From Herbiconiux flava (lineage in GTDB: Bacteria > Actinomycetota > Actinomycetes > Actinomycetales > Microbacteriaceae): a stretch of 64,000 nucleotides of DNA. The notes under the pieces are model-generated. The model was not told where the DNA came from and ran no database searches. It worked only from the letters and a program-made list of their open reading frames with translations. The stretch lies in contig NZ_JACCBM010000001.1 of the NCBI RefSeq assembly GCF_013409865.1, positions 372,001 through 436,000 of the forward strand, written 5' to 3'. Position numbers and translations under genes: made by a program. Each line of letters opens with the position of its first letter. The stretch's first letter is position 1. Below are positions 16,887 to 25,663 of the stretch, one piece after another.

Positions 16887-17581
16887 CCCGCGTCGGCGTC
16901 GTCACCTTCCCGGGCTCGCTCGACGACCGCGACGCCCAGCGCGCGGTGCGCTTCGTCGGCGCCGAGCCGGTGGCGCTCTGGCACGGCGACCACGATCTGC
17001 AGGGCGTCGACGCGGTCGTGCTGCCCGGCGGGTTCAGCTACGGCGACTACCTGCGCTGCGGCGCCATCGCCTCGCACTCGCCGATCATGCGCGAGGTCGT
17101 CGCGGCCGCCGAGCGCGGCGTGCCGGTGCTCGGCATCTGCAACGGCTTCCAGATGCTCACCGAGGCGCACCTGCTGCCCGGCGGCCTGATCCGCAACGAC
17201 CACGGCTCGTTCATCTGCCGCGACCAGGTGCTGCGGGTCGAGAACGCCTCGACGGCCTGGACCAACGCGTTCGACGTCGGCCAGGAGATCACCATCCCGC
17301 TGAAGAACGGCGAGGGCGGCTACATCGCCTCCGCCGAGACGCTCGAGCGGCTCGAGGGCGAGGGTCTGGTGACGTTCCGTTACGTCGGCGTGAACCCGAA
17401 CGGCTCGCTCAACGACATCGCCGGCGTCTCCAACGAGCGCGGCAACGTGGTCGGCCTGATGCCGCACCCCGAGCACGCCATCGAGGCCGGTTTCGGCCCC
17501 GACACCGCCGTGGCCATGCGCTCGGGCGTCGACGGGCTGGGCATCTTCACCTCGGCGCTGCAGTCGCTGCTGGCCGTCTGA
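16883..17581 (+). CDS. purQ: Phosphoribosylformylglycinamidine synthase subunit PurQ
   Basis: This 232-residue class-I glutamine amidotransferase supplies ammonia to PurL. The nucleophile Cys is in [13 protein letters not shown] (residue about 90), with the oxyanion [13 protein letters not shown] upstream and the catalytic His-Glu pair in MPHPEHAIE near the C-terminus. [15 protein letters not shown] is the conserved N-terminus. Normal family length. Translationally coupled to purS, and followed by a hairpin at 17641-17664. Confidence 0.97.
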   Translation: MTRVGVVTFPGSLDDRDAQRAVRFVGAEPVALWHGDHDLQGVDAVVLPGGFSYGDYLRCGAIASHSPIMREVVAAAERGVPVLGICNGFQMLTEAHLLPGGLIRNDHGSFICRDQVLRVENASTAWTNAFDVGQEITIPLKNGEGGYIASAETLERLEGEGLVTFRYVGVNPNGSLNDIAGVSNERGNVVGLMPHPEHAIEAGFGPDTAVAMRSGVDGLGIFTSALQSLLAV

Positions 17582-17640
17582 GTCCTCCAGGCCCGTGCGG
17601 GCCGCCGGTGGGCACCGCGAGGCGCTGCGCCACGGCGGTC

Positions 17641-17664
17641 GACCGGCCGACCGGTCGGTCGGTC
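17641..17664 (+). terminator. Hairpin after purQ
   Basis: GACCGGCCGACC (17641-17652) and GGTCGGTCGGTC (17653-17664) are complementary with one mismatch. The repeat forms a tight stem-loop 60 bp past the purQ stop. It is probably a transcription terminator, with no T tract. Confidence 0.5.
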
Positions 17665-17792
17665 GGTACGGATGGTGGGATGCATCGCGAGGGGCTCGCG
17701 TCAACCCCTCGCCGCGCATCCGCGCACCGGGTAGGCCTGATGCTGAGGAGCGGTGCCACGAGGCAGGGAGCTCCGGAACACTGGAGGCATCG

Positions 17793-18092
17793 ATGACGAT
17801 CGCAGAACTCTCACCCGACCGCACCGGCGGCCCCGACCACTCCCCGCGGCACGACGACGTGACCGCCCTCACCTGGCGCTGCCCGCAGCCCGATCTCTGG
17901 GTCGCCGTCGACGATCACGGCCGCCCGGCCGGCATCGTCTCGCAGCGCCGTCGCGGCCTGTTCGTGACCACCGCCGTCACGGGCCACGCCCTCGGCCAGC
18001 ACGAGAGCCTCGCCGGGGCCCAGGCCGCGCTCGAGCGGCACGCCCGGCCGGCGCCCGTTACCGTGGCCGCGCCGGACACCGTCGGGGCATGA
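17793..18092 (+). CDS. Hypothetical protein coupled to macro-domain gene
   Basis: This 99-residue protein starts at an ATG preceded by GGAGG. It contains [20 protein letters not shown] followed by [38 protein letters not shown]. This reads as a small beta-rich domain in which a polypeptide describes its substrate-like loop W..D..GR. Similar short proteins of unknown function occur in Microbacteriaceae. Its TGA overlaps the macro-domain ATG (ATGA), so the two are co-translated. Function is unknown. Confidence 0.75.
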   Translation: MTIAELSPDRTGGPDHSPRHDDVTALTWRCPQPDLWVAVDDHGRPAGIVSQRRRGLFVTTAVTGHALGQHESLAGAQAALERHARPAPVTVAAPDTVGA

Positions 18093-18598
18093 CGGGGTCG
18101 ATCGCTCTCCTCCGCGCCGACATCACCACCGTCGAGGCCGACGCGATCGTGAACGCCGCGAACAGCTCGCTGCTCGGCGGCGGCGGGGTCGACGGCGCCA
18201 TCCACCGCCGGGGCGGGCCCGAGATCCTGGCCGCGTGCCGAGAGCTCAGGCGCACCCGCTTCCCCGACGGCCTGCCCGCCGGGGACGCCGTCTCCACCAC
18301 GGCGGGCCGGCTGCCGGCGCGCTGGGTCATCCACACCGTGGGCCCCGTCCACAGCACGACGGATGACCGGTCGGCGGTACTGGCCTCGGCCTACCGCCGC
18401 TCGCTCGAGATCGCGGGCGAGCTCGGCGCCGCCTCCGTCGTGTTCCCGGCGATCAGCGCCGGGGTCTACGGGTGGCCGGCCGAGAGCGCGGCCCGCATCG
18501 CGGTGGACACCGTGCGGGCCTCTCCCTACGCCGGAACGGTGTCGTTCGCCCTCTTCGGCGACGCGATGCTGCGGGAGTTCGAGCGGGCGCTGGCGTAG
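18089..18598 (+). CDS. Macro-domain O-acetyl-ADP-ribose deacetylase-like protein
   Basis: This 169-residue protein consists of one macro domain (MacroD/YmdB type). Visible motifs are GDIT-like [40 protein letters not shown] (ADP-ribose loops, residues about 7-46), WVIHTVGPV and the phosphate loop [12 protein letters not shown] near 113-124. Family members hydrolyse O-acetyl-ADP-ribose or remove mono-ADP-ribose. The [19 protein letters not shown] catalytic segment is complete, so activity is expected. It is coupled to the upstream 99-residue protein. Confidence 0.95.
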   Translation: MTGSIALLRADITTVEADAIVNAANSSLLGGGGVDGAIHRRGGPEILAACRELRRTRFPDGLPAGDAVSTTAGRLPARWVIHTVGPVHSTTDDRSAVLASAYRRSLEIAGELGAASVVFPAISAGVYGWPAESAARIAVDTVRASPYAGTVSFALFGDAMLREFERALA

Positions 18599-18626
18599 AG
18601 CATCCGCCGGGCTGGTCGCGTGCGGC

Positions 18627-20075
18627 TCAGTCGGCGTCGGGGCCGCGCTCGACCGCCGTCAGCGCCTGCGTGTCGAGCTCGGCGGCGCCGCCGTAGCCGC
18701 TGCGGCGACGGTGGACGAAGGTGATCGCCCAGAGCACGATGCCGAGCACCAGCAGGATGCCTGCGATCTCGTACTGCTCGGGCGGGCGGCCCGAGGTCCA
18801 CGGCAGCACGAGGTAGAGGCACGCGATCGCGCCGATCACGGGCAGCGCGGTCGGCGTGCGGAAGTGCTTGTGGTCGACGCGCTTCTTGCGCAGCACCAGC
18901 ACGCTCACGTTCACCACCGAGAACACCGCGAGCAGCAGCAGCGACGTCGTGCCGCCGAGCAGCACGGCGATGGGGTTGTCGGGGTCGATCGAGACGAAGG
19001 CCGTGAGCCCCAGCGCGATGGCGGTGGTGAACAGGATGGCGGCCCACGGCGTGCGCCGCTTCGGCAGCACCTTCGACAGGAACGGCGGCAGCACCCCCTG
19101 CTTGCTCATGCCGTAGAGCAGGCGGCTCGCCATCATCATGTTGATCAGGGCGCTGTTGGCGACCGCGAAGAGCGAGATGAACGGGATGAGCGCCGAGATC
19201 GGGAAGTCGGGTGCGGCCGTCTGCACCACCGTCACCAGCGGGGTGTCGTTGCCGGCCAGCTCGCCGACCGGGACGATGGCGACCGCCACGATCGACACCA
19301 GCACGTAGATCACAGCGGTGATGCCGAGCCCTGTCAGCATCACCTTGGGGAAGATCTTCGAGGGGTTCTTGGTCTCCTCGGCCATGTTCACCGAGTCCTC
19401 GAAGCCGACCATCGCGAAGAACGCGAGCGAGGTCGCGGTCGAGATGGCGAGGAAGACGCTCTTGTCGTCGGGGGTGTCGAAGGCCACGACACGGGAGAAG
19501 TCGGCCTGGCCGCCGAAGATCGCGAAGAAGCTGATGAAGATCACCAGCAGCAGCCCCGAGAGCTCCACGAGGGTCAGCACGACGTTCAGGCCCACGCTCT
19601 CGGCGACGCCGCGGAGGTTCACGGCGGCGATCAGGATCATGAAGGCCAGCGCGATCACGAGGGCGAGGCCAGGACCCTCGCCGAGCCCGAAGCCGATGGC
19701 GAAGTTGCTGGCGAAGGCGCCCGCGGCGGCCGACGCCGAGGTGATGCCCGAGGACATCACCGTGAAGCAGATCAGGAAGGTGACGAAGTGGATGCCGAAG
19801 GCCTTGTGCGCGTACAGCGCCGCCCCGGCCGCCTGCGGGTACTTCGTCACCAGCTCGAGGTACGAGCACGCGGTGATGGTCGCGACCACGAACGCGATGA
19901 GGAACGGCAGCCAGGCCGCCCCGCCCACCTCGGCCGCCACCTGACCGGTCAGCGCGTAGATGCCGGTGCCGAGGATGTCGCCGATGATGAACAGGAGCAG
20001 GAGCTTCGGGCCCATCACCTTCTTCAGTTCCGGCTCACTCGGGGAACTCGAGGGTGACGCTGCCGTGGCTGTCAT
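18627..20075 (-). CDS. APC-family amino acid permease
   Basis: This 482-residue inner-membrane transporter has about 12 hydrophobic helices. The unwound TM1 motif GDILGTGIYALTGQVAAEVGG and the TM6 motif FAMVGFEDSVNMAEETKNPSK are those of APC superfamily cation/amino acid transporters. The start at 20075 (MTATAASPSSSPSEPELKKVMG) is chosen because the in-frame upstream part crosses a divergent gene. It is convergent with the macro-domain gene and divergent from the gene at 20122. Substrate is unknown. Confidence 0.93.
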   Translation of the reverse strand: MTATAASPSSSPSEPELKKVMGPKLLLLFIIGDILGTGIYALTGQVAAEVGGAAWLPFLIAFVVATITACSYLELVTKYPQAAGAALYAHKAFGIHFVTFLICFTVMSSGITSASAAAGAFASNFAIGFGLGEGPGLALVIALAFMILIAAVNLRGVAESVGLNVVLTLVELSGLLLVIFISFFAIFGGQADFSRVVAFDTPDDKSVFLAISTATSLAFFAMVGFEDSVNMAEETKNPSKIFPKVMLTGLGITAVIYVLVSIVAVAIVPVGELAGNDTPLVTVVQTAAPDFPISALIPFISLFAVANSALINMMMASRLLYGMSKQGVLPPFLSKVLPKRRTPWAAILFTTAIALGLTAFVSIDPDNPIAVLLGGTTSLLLLAVFSVVNVSVLVLRKKRVDHKHFRTPTALPVIGAIACLYLVLPWTSGRPPEQYEIAGILLVLGIVLWAITFVHRRRSGYGGAAELDTQALTAVERGPDAD

Positions 20076-20121
20076 GAGGCAAGCATGCACCCTGTTAACC
20101 TTCGACGGGCATAATGCGGGC

Positions 20122-20514
20122 ATGGCGAAGAAGACGAAGACAGCTCTGAAAGACCTCGTGAAGGCCCTCGAGAAACACCAGGAGGTGCTCGAGGACAAGA
20201 AGAGCGGGCACGGCAAGCGCGATCGCGCGACGGCGAAGGTGCGCACCGCCACCATCGCCTACGCCTCGGCGGTCTACTCCCGCACCGGCGGCACGAGCCC
20301 GTTCCTCGACCTGCCCGATCCCGGGCTCGACGAGTCGACCGTGGCGTCGCTGAAGGCCGAGAAGGAGGCGCTCGTCGCCAAGCAGTCGCAGAAGGAGTCG
20401 TCGAAGCACGCCGCACCCGAGGCAGCCGCTCCGGCCGCCGACGCCGACGCCTCCTCCGACGACTCGGCCGGGTCGTCCTCCTCCGACGCGAAGTCGGCGC
20501 CCGTCTCCTCCTGA
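20122..20514 (+). CDS. Hypothetical protein with basic N-terminus and Ala/Ser/Asp tail
   Basis: This 130-residue soluble protein starts MAKKTKTALKDLVKALEKHQ, has a Lys-rich helical first half, a short PFLDLPDPGLDEST segment and a low-complexity acidic Ala/Asp/Ser tail. CATAAT at 20110-20115 lies 6 nt before the ATG, so it may be a leaderless transcript. The charge split (basic front, acidic tail) recalls small nucleoid- or RNA-associated proteins, but no family is recognised. Divergent from the APC permease. Confidence 0.6.
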   Translation: MAKKTKTALKDLVKALEKHQEVLEDKKSGHGKRDRATAKVRTATIAYASAVYSRTGGTSPFLDLPDPGLDESTVASLKAEKEALVAKQSQKESSKHAAPEAAAPAADADASSDDSAGSSSSDAKSAPVSS

Positions 20515-20530
20515 CGCCGCTCTGCCCGGG

Positions 20531-21388
20531 TCACGGACGGACGGGCGCCTCCGCCTGGAAGGACTGCCGGCCGAGCACGGCGAGCAGCTCGAGCTTGGCC
20601 GCGGCCTCGCTGCGCGGGGCCGCGGTGAGCACGAGGAGGGTCTGCCCCTGGTCCTCGGTCAAGAGGGCCTGGCAGTCCAGTTCGATCGGGCCGAGCTCCG
20701 GATGCACGAGCGTCTTGTGATCCTCGAAGCGCTGCGCCACCACCTGCGTCTGCCAGATCGCCTCGAACTCCTCGCTCACGGCGCGAAGCTCCCGCACGAG
20801 CGCGCCCGCGCGGGACCGCTCCCCCGCCGCCCCGTAGGCCGCGCGCAGTCCCGAGACCTGCGCGCGGCTCTGCCGCGCCCGGTCGGACTCGGGGTAGAGC
20901 TCCCGCTCGCCCGGATCGGTGAACCAGCGGTAGGTGCCGCTGCGGGCCGCTCCGGTGTGGCGGGAGTGGTCGCCCATCAGCGCCTTCGACAGCTCGTTCT
21001 GCAGCAGCGTCTCGCCGAGGCTCGACAGCACGAGCGCCGGCGTGTTCTCGAGCCGGTCGAGCACCCGCATAAGCGCCGGGGCGACGTGGGTGTCGAGCGG
21101 CGTGCGGGCCGGCGCCGTGTGGCCGGCCTGGCGGTAGAGGTAGTCGCGCTCGTCCAGACTCAGCCGGAGCGCCCGGGCCAGCGCGGCCAGCATCTGCTCG
21201 GACGGCTGCGGCCCGCGCACCTGCTCGAGCCGCACGTAGTAGTCGGTCGACATGCCCGCGAGCGCCGCCACCTCGTCGCGCCGAAGCCCCGCGACGCGGC
21301 GGCGGGGCCCGGTCGAGAGGCCGACGTCCTCGGGCCGGAGCCCGGTGCGGCGGGCGCGGAGGAAGTCGGCGAGGGCGGCGCGGTTCAT
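20531..21388 (-). CDS. XRE regulator with MmyB-type ligand-binding domain
   Basis: This 285-residue transcription factor has an N-terminal helix-turn-helix (HTH_31: RRTGLRPEDVG...RRVAGLRRDEVAALAGMSTDYYVRLEQVRGPQPSE, about 10-65). The C-terminal MmyB-like PAS-type domain includes LDRLENTPALVLSSLGETLLQNELSKALMGDHS and RYRWFTDPGERELYPE-like segments. Such regulators usually repress a neighbouring short-chain dehydrogenase, and here an SDR is divergent at 21490. The ATG at 21388 is preferred over upstream in-frame codons on family grounds. Confidence 0.92.
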   Translation of the reverse strand: MNRAALADFLRARRTGLRPEDVGLSTGPRRRVAGLRRDEVAALAGMSTDYYVRLEQVRGPQPSEQMLAALARALRLSLDERDYLYRQAGHTAPARTPLDTHVAPALMRVLDRLENTPALVLSSLGETLLQNELSKALMGDHSRHTGAARSGTYRWFTDPGERELYPESDRARQSRAQVSGLRAAYGAAGERSRAGALVRELRAVSEEFEAIWQTQVVAQRFEDHKTLVHPELGPIELDCQALLTEDQGQTLLVLTAAPRSEAAAKLELLAVLGRQSFQAEAPVRP

Positions 21389-21423
21389 GATCCGATTATC
21401 GGCGCAGCGCGCATCCGGAGACA

Positions 21424-21438
21424 GGGATCGCCGATCCC
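21424..21438. promoter_or_regulatory. Palindrome in the MmyB/SDR divergent promoter
   Basis: GGGATCGCCGATCCC has 6-bp arms around a 3-bp spacer and lies midway between the divergent starts at 21388 and 21490. It is the natural operator candidate for the XRE/MmyB regulator. Confidence 0.45.
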
Positions 21439-21489
21439 CCGACAAGCGCTCCTCTCCCGCCCGCGACCGGTGGCGCGCAGGCTGGGCGC

Positions 21490-22230
21490 ATGGACATCAC
21501 AACCAGCACCGTCTTCATCCCCGGCGCCACCTCCGGCATCGGACTCGCCCTCGCACTGCGGCTGCAGGCCGCCGGGAGCACCGTCGTCATCGGCGGCCGC
21601 CGCACCGAGCTGCTCGAGCGCCTCGCCGACGAGCACGGTTTCGACACCGTGCCGATCGACATCATCGACCCCGCCTCCATCGCCGCGGCCCGTGACACGG
21701 TGCTCGCGCGGCACCCCTCACTCGACGCGATCATCGCCATGGCGGGAATCATGACCGCCGAGGACGTGCGCGACGCCGGCTTCCTCGACGACGCCCTGCG
21801 GGTGGTCGAGACGAACATCGTCGGGCCGCTGCGCCTCGTCGCCGCTTTCGTCGAGCACCTGCAGACGCGTCCGCACGCGACCGTGATGACCGTGTCGTCG
21901 GGGCTCGCGCACCTGCCGCTGGCCGCGACGCCCACGTACAACGGGTCGAAGGCCTTCATCCACCGCTTCAGTGAGAGCATCCGGCTGCAGCTCGCGTCGA
22001 CCTCGGTCGAGGTCATCGAGCTCGTGCCGCCGGCGGTGCAGACCGACCTGATGCCCGGCCAGGCCGAGCAGCCCGGCTTCCTGCCGCTCGACGACTTCGC
22101 CGACGAGGTGATGGCACTGCTGCGGTCGAACCCGCACGCCGCCGAGATCCTCGTCGAACGGGTGAAGTTCCTGCGCTTCGCCGAGGTCGAGGGGCGGTTC
22201 GACGCGGCGGTGGCCGCGGTCAACGCCTAG
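21490..22230 (+). CDS. Short-chain dehydrogenase/reductase (DltE-like)
   Basis: This 246-residue Rossmann protein has the cofactor loop GATSGIG (about 11-17), an NAG-like motif MAGIM and the catalytic Ser-Tyr-Lys in VSSGLAHLPLAATPTYNGSKAF. It is cytoplasmic, NAD(P)-dependent, substrate unknown. The PAVQTDLMPGQAEQPGF segment is shared with DltE/oxidoreductase family members. It is divergent from an XRE/MmyB regulator with a palindrome between them, a very common actinobacterial pairing. Its stop directly abuts the stop of the convergent VOC gene. Confidence 0.93.
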   Translation: MDITTSTVFIPGATSGIGLALALRLQAAGSTVVIGGRRTELLERLADEHGFDTVPIDIIDPASIAAARDTVLARHPSLDAIIAMAGIMTAEDVRDAGFLDDALRVVETNIVGPLRLVAAFVEHLQTRPHATVMTVSSGLAHLPLAATPTYNGSKAFIHRFSESIRLQLASTSVEVIELVPPAVQTDLMPGQAEQPGFLPLDDFADEVMALLRSNPHAAEILVERVKFLRFAEVEGRFDAAVAAVNA

Positions 22231-22662
22231 CTACTGCTCCTGCTCCTGCGGGGCGCCGCCGATGTTGACCAGCCAGTTGATGCCGAAGCGGTCGACCACC
22301 ATGCCGAAGCTGTCGCCCCAGGGCGCCTCCACCAGGGGCTCCGTGACGGTGCCGCCCTCGGCCAGCCGGTCGAAGTACCCGTGCAGCTCGTCGCTCTCGC
22401 CGGGGCCGCCGCTGAGCGACACCGAGATGTTGTTGCCCACGTTCAGCTCCATGTGGGTGGGCGTGTCGGAGAGCATCAGCACCAGCCCGCTCGCCGTGGT
22501 GAGCTGCGCGTGCATCACCAGGTGCTCCTCGCCCGGCTCGACCGGCATGCCGAAGTCGCCGAAGGTGCTCAGACCGAGCTCGCCGCCGAAGACCGACTGG
22601 TAGAACTCCGCCGCCTCCTTCGCCTGGCCGCGGAAGTTGATGTAGGGGTTCAGGGTGGTCAT
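22231..22662 (-). CDS. PhnB-like VOC/3-demethylubiquinone-fold protein
   Basis: This 143-residue protein has the PhnB pattern: TLNPYINFRGQAKEAAEFYQSVFGGEL at the N-terminus, EHLVMHAQLTTASGLVLMLSD in the middle and PLVEAPWGDSFGMVVDRFGINWLVNI at the end. Proteins of this group are single VOC modules that dimerise; their reactions are mostly unknown. AAGGAG precedes the ATG at 6 nt. A promoter is visible upstream (22692-22720). Confidence 0.92.
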   Translation of the reverse strand: MTTLNPYINFRGQAKEAAEFYQSVFGGELGLSTFGDFGMPVEPGEEHLVMHAQLTTASGLVLMLSDTPTHMELNVGNNISVSLSGGPGESDELHGYFDRLAEGGTVTEPLVEAPWGDSFGMVVDRFGINWLVNIGGAPQEQEQ

Positions 22663-22691
22663 CGAAGGCTCCTTGCCGTGGTCGTGAGGTC

Positions 22692-22720
22692 ACGGTAGCA
22701 GAACATGTGAACGCTGTACA
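22692..22720 (-). promoter_or_regulatory. Promoter for PhnB-like gene
   Basis: On the minus strand TGTACA (22720-22715) and TACCGT (22697-22692) are spaced by 17 bp. They leave a short leader that carries AAGGAG. The -35 lies inside the partial palindrome TGTGTACAGCGTTCACA, a possible operator. Confidence 0.45.
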
Positions 22721-22729
22721 CATCTCCTC

Positions 22730-22759
22730 GGTGAACGGATGCGCGAGCATCCGTTCGCC
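22730..22759 (-). terminator. Terminator after the MarP-like protease
   Basis: GAACGGATGC (22733-22742) pairs with GCATCCGTTC (22747-22756) around a GCGA tetraloop. The stem extends by three more pairs including a wobble. It begins 13 bp past the stop at 22772. Confidence 0.7.
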
Positions 22760-22771
22760 CTGTCGACGACC

Positions 22772-23965
22772 TCAGCTCGAGCAGGCGCCCGACGCCACCG
22801 CCTCGGTCGACGAGACCGCCGCGAGCACCGGGGCGATCTCGTCGAGCGTGAGCGCGTAGCCCGTCTCGGCGTCGACGGTGGAGCGTGCGAAGACCACGCC
22901 GACGACCTGGCCGGCGTCGTCGAAGAGGGGGCCGCCGGAGTTGCCCGGCCGCACGGTGGAGCGGAGCGAGTAGATCTCGCGGGTGACCGTCGCGTCGCCG
23001 TAGATGTCGCGTCCGACCGCGTCGACGACGTCGCGCACGCGGGACGGGACGACGGAGTACGGGCCGTTCTCGGGGTAGCCCGCGACCGTCGAGGAGTCGC
23101 CCGACGCCAGCTCGGCGCCGAGCGGCAGCGGATCGGCGGGGAGGCCCGGCACGTCGAGCACGGCGAGGTCGCGCTGCGGGTCGAAGACGACGAGGCGGGC
23201 GTCGTAGAGCCGGCCCTGTCCACCGAGCTGCACGGTGAGCGCGTCGCTTCCCGCCACGACGTGGGCGTTCGTCACGACGCGGTCGCCCGCCACGACCCAG
23301 CCGCTGCCCTCGGCGTCGGAGCCGCACCGGGGAGCGGAGGACAGGATGCGGACGACGCCGCCCGAGGCCTGGTTCACCGCATCCGGAACCGAGGGATCGG
23401 GCTCGGGCGCACCCGGGATGATCTCGTCGCCGAACGCGAAGACCTCGGGGAAGCCGGCCCCGTCGAGCGCCTCACCGAGCGTGCCGAGGGCGCTCTCGGC
23501 GGGCACCGGGGCGATGCGGTCGAGAGTCGCGACCACCCGTGAGGAGGCGACCGCCTGGGTGACGGGAGGGATGCCGGTGGTCTGCAGGAAGCCCGCGAGC
23601 AGCCACACCACGACGGCCCAGGTGACGAGTCCCAGCACGCCGCCGCCCAGGGCGTCGATTCCGCGGCCGATCCGCACGACGCCGATGACGCGGCGCAGCA
23701 GCGAGGCGACCAGGGTCAGCACCGCCGACGCGAGCGCGATGCACAGGATGAGCACGGCCCCCGCGGCGAGGGTGCGCTGCAGCGGGCTGCTCCAGCCTCG
23801 GGTCGCCAGCCAGTCGACGACGGGCGGGGCCGCGACGCCGGTGAGCCAGGCGCCCGCGACGATGCCGGCGAGGGCTGCGGCCGTCATCAGGGCACCGCGC
23901 CGCCAGCCGCCGACGACGGCCAGCAGGGCGATCAGGAGCAGCACGAGGTCGATGAGGATGTCCAT
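22772..23965 (-). CDS. marP: MarP-like periplasmic serine protease with CvpA-type membrane domain
   Basis: This 397-residue protein has four N-terminal membrane helices (CvpA/colicin V production domain, about 1-130) and an extracytoplasmic chymotrypsin-like protease. The triad is His235 (TNAHVVAG), Asp266 (QRDLAVLDV) and Ser343 (RPGNSGGPLF). Cys214 and Cys395 correspond to the regulatory disulfide known for mycobacterial MarP, which supports acid and oxidative stress resistance. Length equals the mycobacterial protein. It is divergent from glutathione peroxidase across 115 bp. Confidence 0.94.
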   Translation of the reverse strand: MDILIDLVLLLIALLAVVGGWRRGALMTAAALAGIVAGAWLTGVAAPPVVDWLATRGWSSPLQRTLAAGAVLILCIALASAVLTLVASLLRRVIGVVRIGRGIDALGGGVLGLVTWAVVVWLLAGFLQTTGIPPVTQAVASSRVVATLDRIAPVPAESALGTLGEALDGAGFPEVFAFGDEIIPGAPEPDPSVPDAVNQASGGVVRILSSAPRCGSDAEGSGWVVAGDRVVTNAHVVAGSDALTVQLGGQGRLYDARLVVFDPQRDLAVLDVPGLPADPLPLGAELASGDSSTVAGYPENGPYSVVPSRVRDVVDAVGRDIYGDATVTREIYSLRSTVRPGNSGGPLFDDAGQVVGVVFARSTVDAETGYALTLDEIAPVLAAVSSTEAVASGACSS

Positions 23966-24080
23966 GTGCGGATCAGGCTACGCGGGGGGCCGCGGCGGTC
24001 GCTGGGAGTGTTCTGCGTCGCCCCCCGTTGTTGTTCCGTGGTCGGCTGCGCGGGGTGCGGCGGCGCGTAGGATGCGGATC

Positions 24081-24560
24081 ATGGCACTCGACGACATCCC
24101 CCTCACCACGATCGACGGGGCGTCCTCGACGCTCGCCGACTACGCGCCCGTCAAGCTGATCGTGAACGTCGCGTCGCGCTGCGGCCTCGCCCCGCAGTAC
24201 GAGAAGCTCGAGGAGCTGCAGAAGCGCTACGAGGCGCGGGGCTTCACGGTGCTCGGCTTCCCAAGCAACCAGTTCCTGCAGGAGCTCGGCGACACCGACA
24301 AGATCAAGGAGTACTGCTCGATGACCTGGGGCGTCACCTTCCCCATGTTCGACAAGGTCAAGGTCAACGGGCGCTCGGCCCACCCGCTGTACCAGGAGCT
24401 CACCAAGACCCCCGACGCCGACGGCAAGGCGGGGCGGGTCAAGTGGAACTTCGAGAAGTTCGTCGTCACCCCCGACGGCGCCGTGCACCGCTTCCGCCCC
24501 TCGACGGAGCCCGACGACCCGGCCATCGTCGCCCTCATCGAATCCTCCCTCCCCGAGTAG
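24081..24560 (+). CDS. Glutathione peroxidase-family thiol peroxidase
   Basis: This 159-residue protein contains the peroxidatic Cys34 (NVASRCGLAPQY), Gln64 (FPSNQF), Trp122 (VKWNFEKFVV) and a resolving-position Cys79 (EYCSM). The cysteine form with a resolving Cys usually works with thioredoxin rather than glutathione, reducing hydrogen peroxide and organic peroxides. Actinobacteria make mycothiol, so the name is only historic. It is divergent from the MarP-like protease. Confidence 0.96.
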   Translation: MALDDIPLTTIDGASSTLADYAPVKLIVNVASRCGLAPQYEKLEELQKRYEARGFTVLGFPSNQFLQELGDTDKIKEYCSMTWGVTFPMFDKVKVNGRSAHPLYQELTKTPDADGKAGRVKWNFEKFVVTPDGAVHRFRPSTEPDDPAIVALIESSLPE

Positions 24561-24637
24561 TCGATTAATCCTCGGTTCTCCGATACGGTGAACGCGTCCG
24601 GCTCTCCTGGCGGCCGGCGCTTCCGATCGGAGAACCC

Positions 24638-25663
24638 ATGGCGTCACGTCGCGTCCCCTTCGTCCTGACCGCCGGGCTCGGCGCTCTGCTGCTCATCGGG
24701 AGTGTGGCGGCGCCGGCGTCCGCCCTGCCCGACGGGGTGCAGCGCATCGGCGGAGCCGACCGCTTCGAGGTGTCGGCGGCCATCTCCGCCGACACCTACC
24801 CCGGGCCCGCAGCCGTGCCGATCGCCTACGTGGTGTCGGGCGAATCGTTCCCCGATGCGCTCTCGGCCTCGGCACTGGCGGGGCTCCAGGGCGGTCCTGT
24901 GCTGCTCACTCGGAAAGAGGCACTCCCCGACTCAATCCGCACGGAGCTCTCCCGCATCGACCCGGTGAAGATCGTCGTGCTCGGTGGCGTCAACGCGATC
25001 AGCGAGTCGGTGGTCGCGGAGCTGAGGCGCTTCTCGCCCACCGTCACCCGGATCGGCGGAGCTGATCGCTTCGAGGTGTCGGCTGCCGCCTCACGGGCTG
25101 TCTTCGCTCCCGGAACGCCGGTCCCCACCGTGCCCAGGCTCTACATCGCGTCCGGAGAGAACTATCCCGACGCCCTGTCGGGCAGCGCCGCCGCCGCCTT
25201 CAAGGGCGGGCCGGTGCTCCTCGTCACGAAGACAGGTATACCGGCAGCCGTGAAGACGGAGCTCCTGCGCATCCGACCCTCGGAGATCATCGTCCTGGGC
25301 GGCATCCATGCCATCGACCCGGTCGTCTTCGATGAGCTGAAACGCGATGTCCAGGCCGCGACCTACCGCATCACCGGAGCCGATCGCTTCACCGTGTCGG
25401 CCGACACCGCCGAAGCCTTCCCCACGGGAACGACCAAGACCGTCTATGTGGCCTCGGGCGAGAACTACCCGGATGCTCTGTCCGGTGGCGTCGCCGCTGC
25501 CCGCAGCCTCGGCCCGCTCCTCCTCGTCCGCTCCGACTCGATCCCCGACGACATCAAGGCTCAGCTGCGACGTCTGCAGCCGACGAAGATCGTGATCCTG
25601 GGTGGCACCTCGGCTGTCGCGACGTCGGTGGAGACCGAGCTGCGAGGGTTCCTCGCGCCATGA
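24638..25663 (+). CDS. Secreted protein made of three CWB2 repeats
   Basis: This 341-residue protein has a signal peptide (about 1-29, cut after APASA) followed directly by three cell-wall-binding repeat 2 units. Each starts with (R/T)I(G/T)GADRF.VS, with internal VASGENYPDALSG and KIV(V/I)LGG motifs. No catalytic domain is present. CWB2 repeats in Clostridioides S-layer proteins bind anionic wall polymers; here the module would form a wall-coating or matrix protein. Its TGA overlaps the ATG of the next CWB2 gene (ATGA). TACGGT in CCGATACGGTG about 50 bp upstream could be the -10. Confidence 0.9.
   Translation: MASRRVPFVLTAGLGALLLIGSVAAPASALPDGVQRIGGADRFEVSAAISADTYPGPAAVPIAYVVSGESFPDALSASALAGLQGGPVLLTRKEALPDSIRTELSRIDPVKIVVLGGVNAISESVVAELRRFSPTVTRIGGADRFEVSAAASRAVFAPGTPVPTVPRLYIASGENYPDALSGSAAAAFKGGPVLLVTKTGIPAAVKTELLRIRPSEIIVLGGIHAIDPVVFDELKRDVQAATYRITGADRFTVSADTAEAFPTGTTKTVYVASGENYPDALSGGVAAARSLGPLLLVRSDSIPDDIKAQLRRLQPTKIVILGGTSAVATSVETELRGFLAP

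Noticed and set aside
18526..19869. 447-codon minus frame overlapping the APC permease
   Set aside because: It is an out-of-frame Arg/Pro-rich shadow of the permease.
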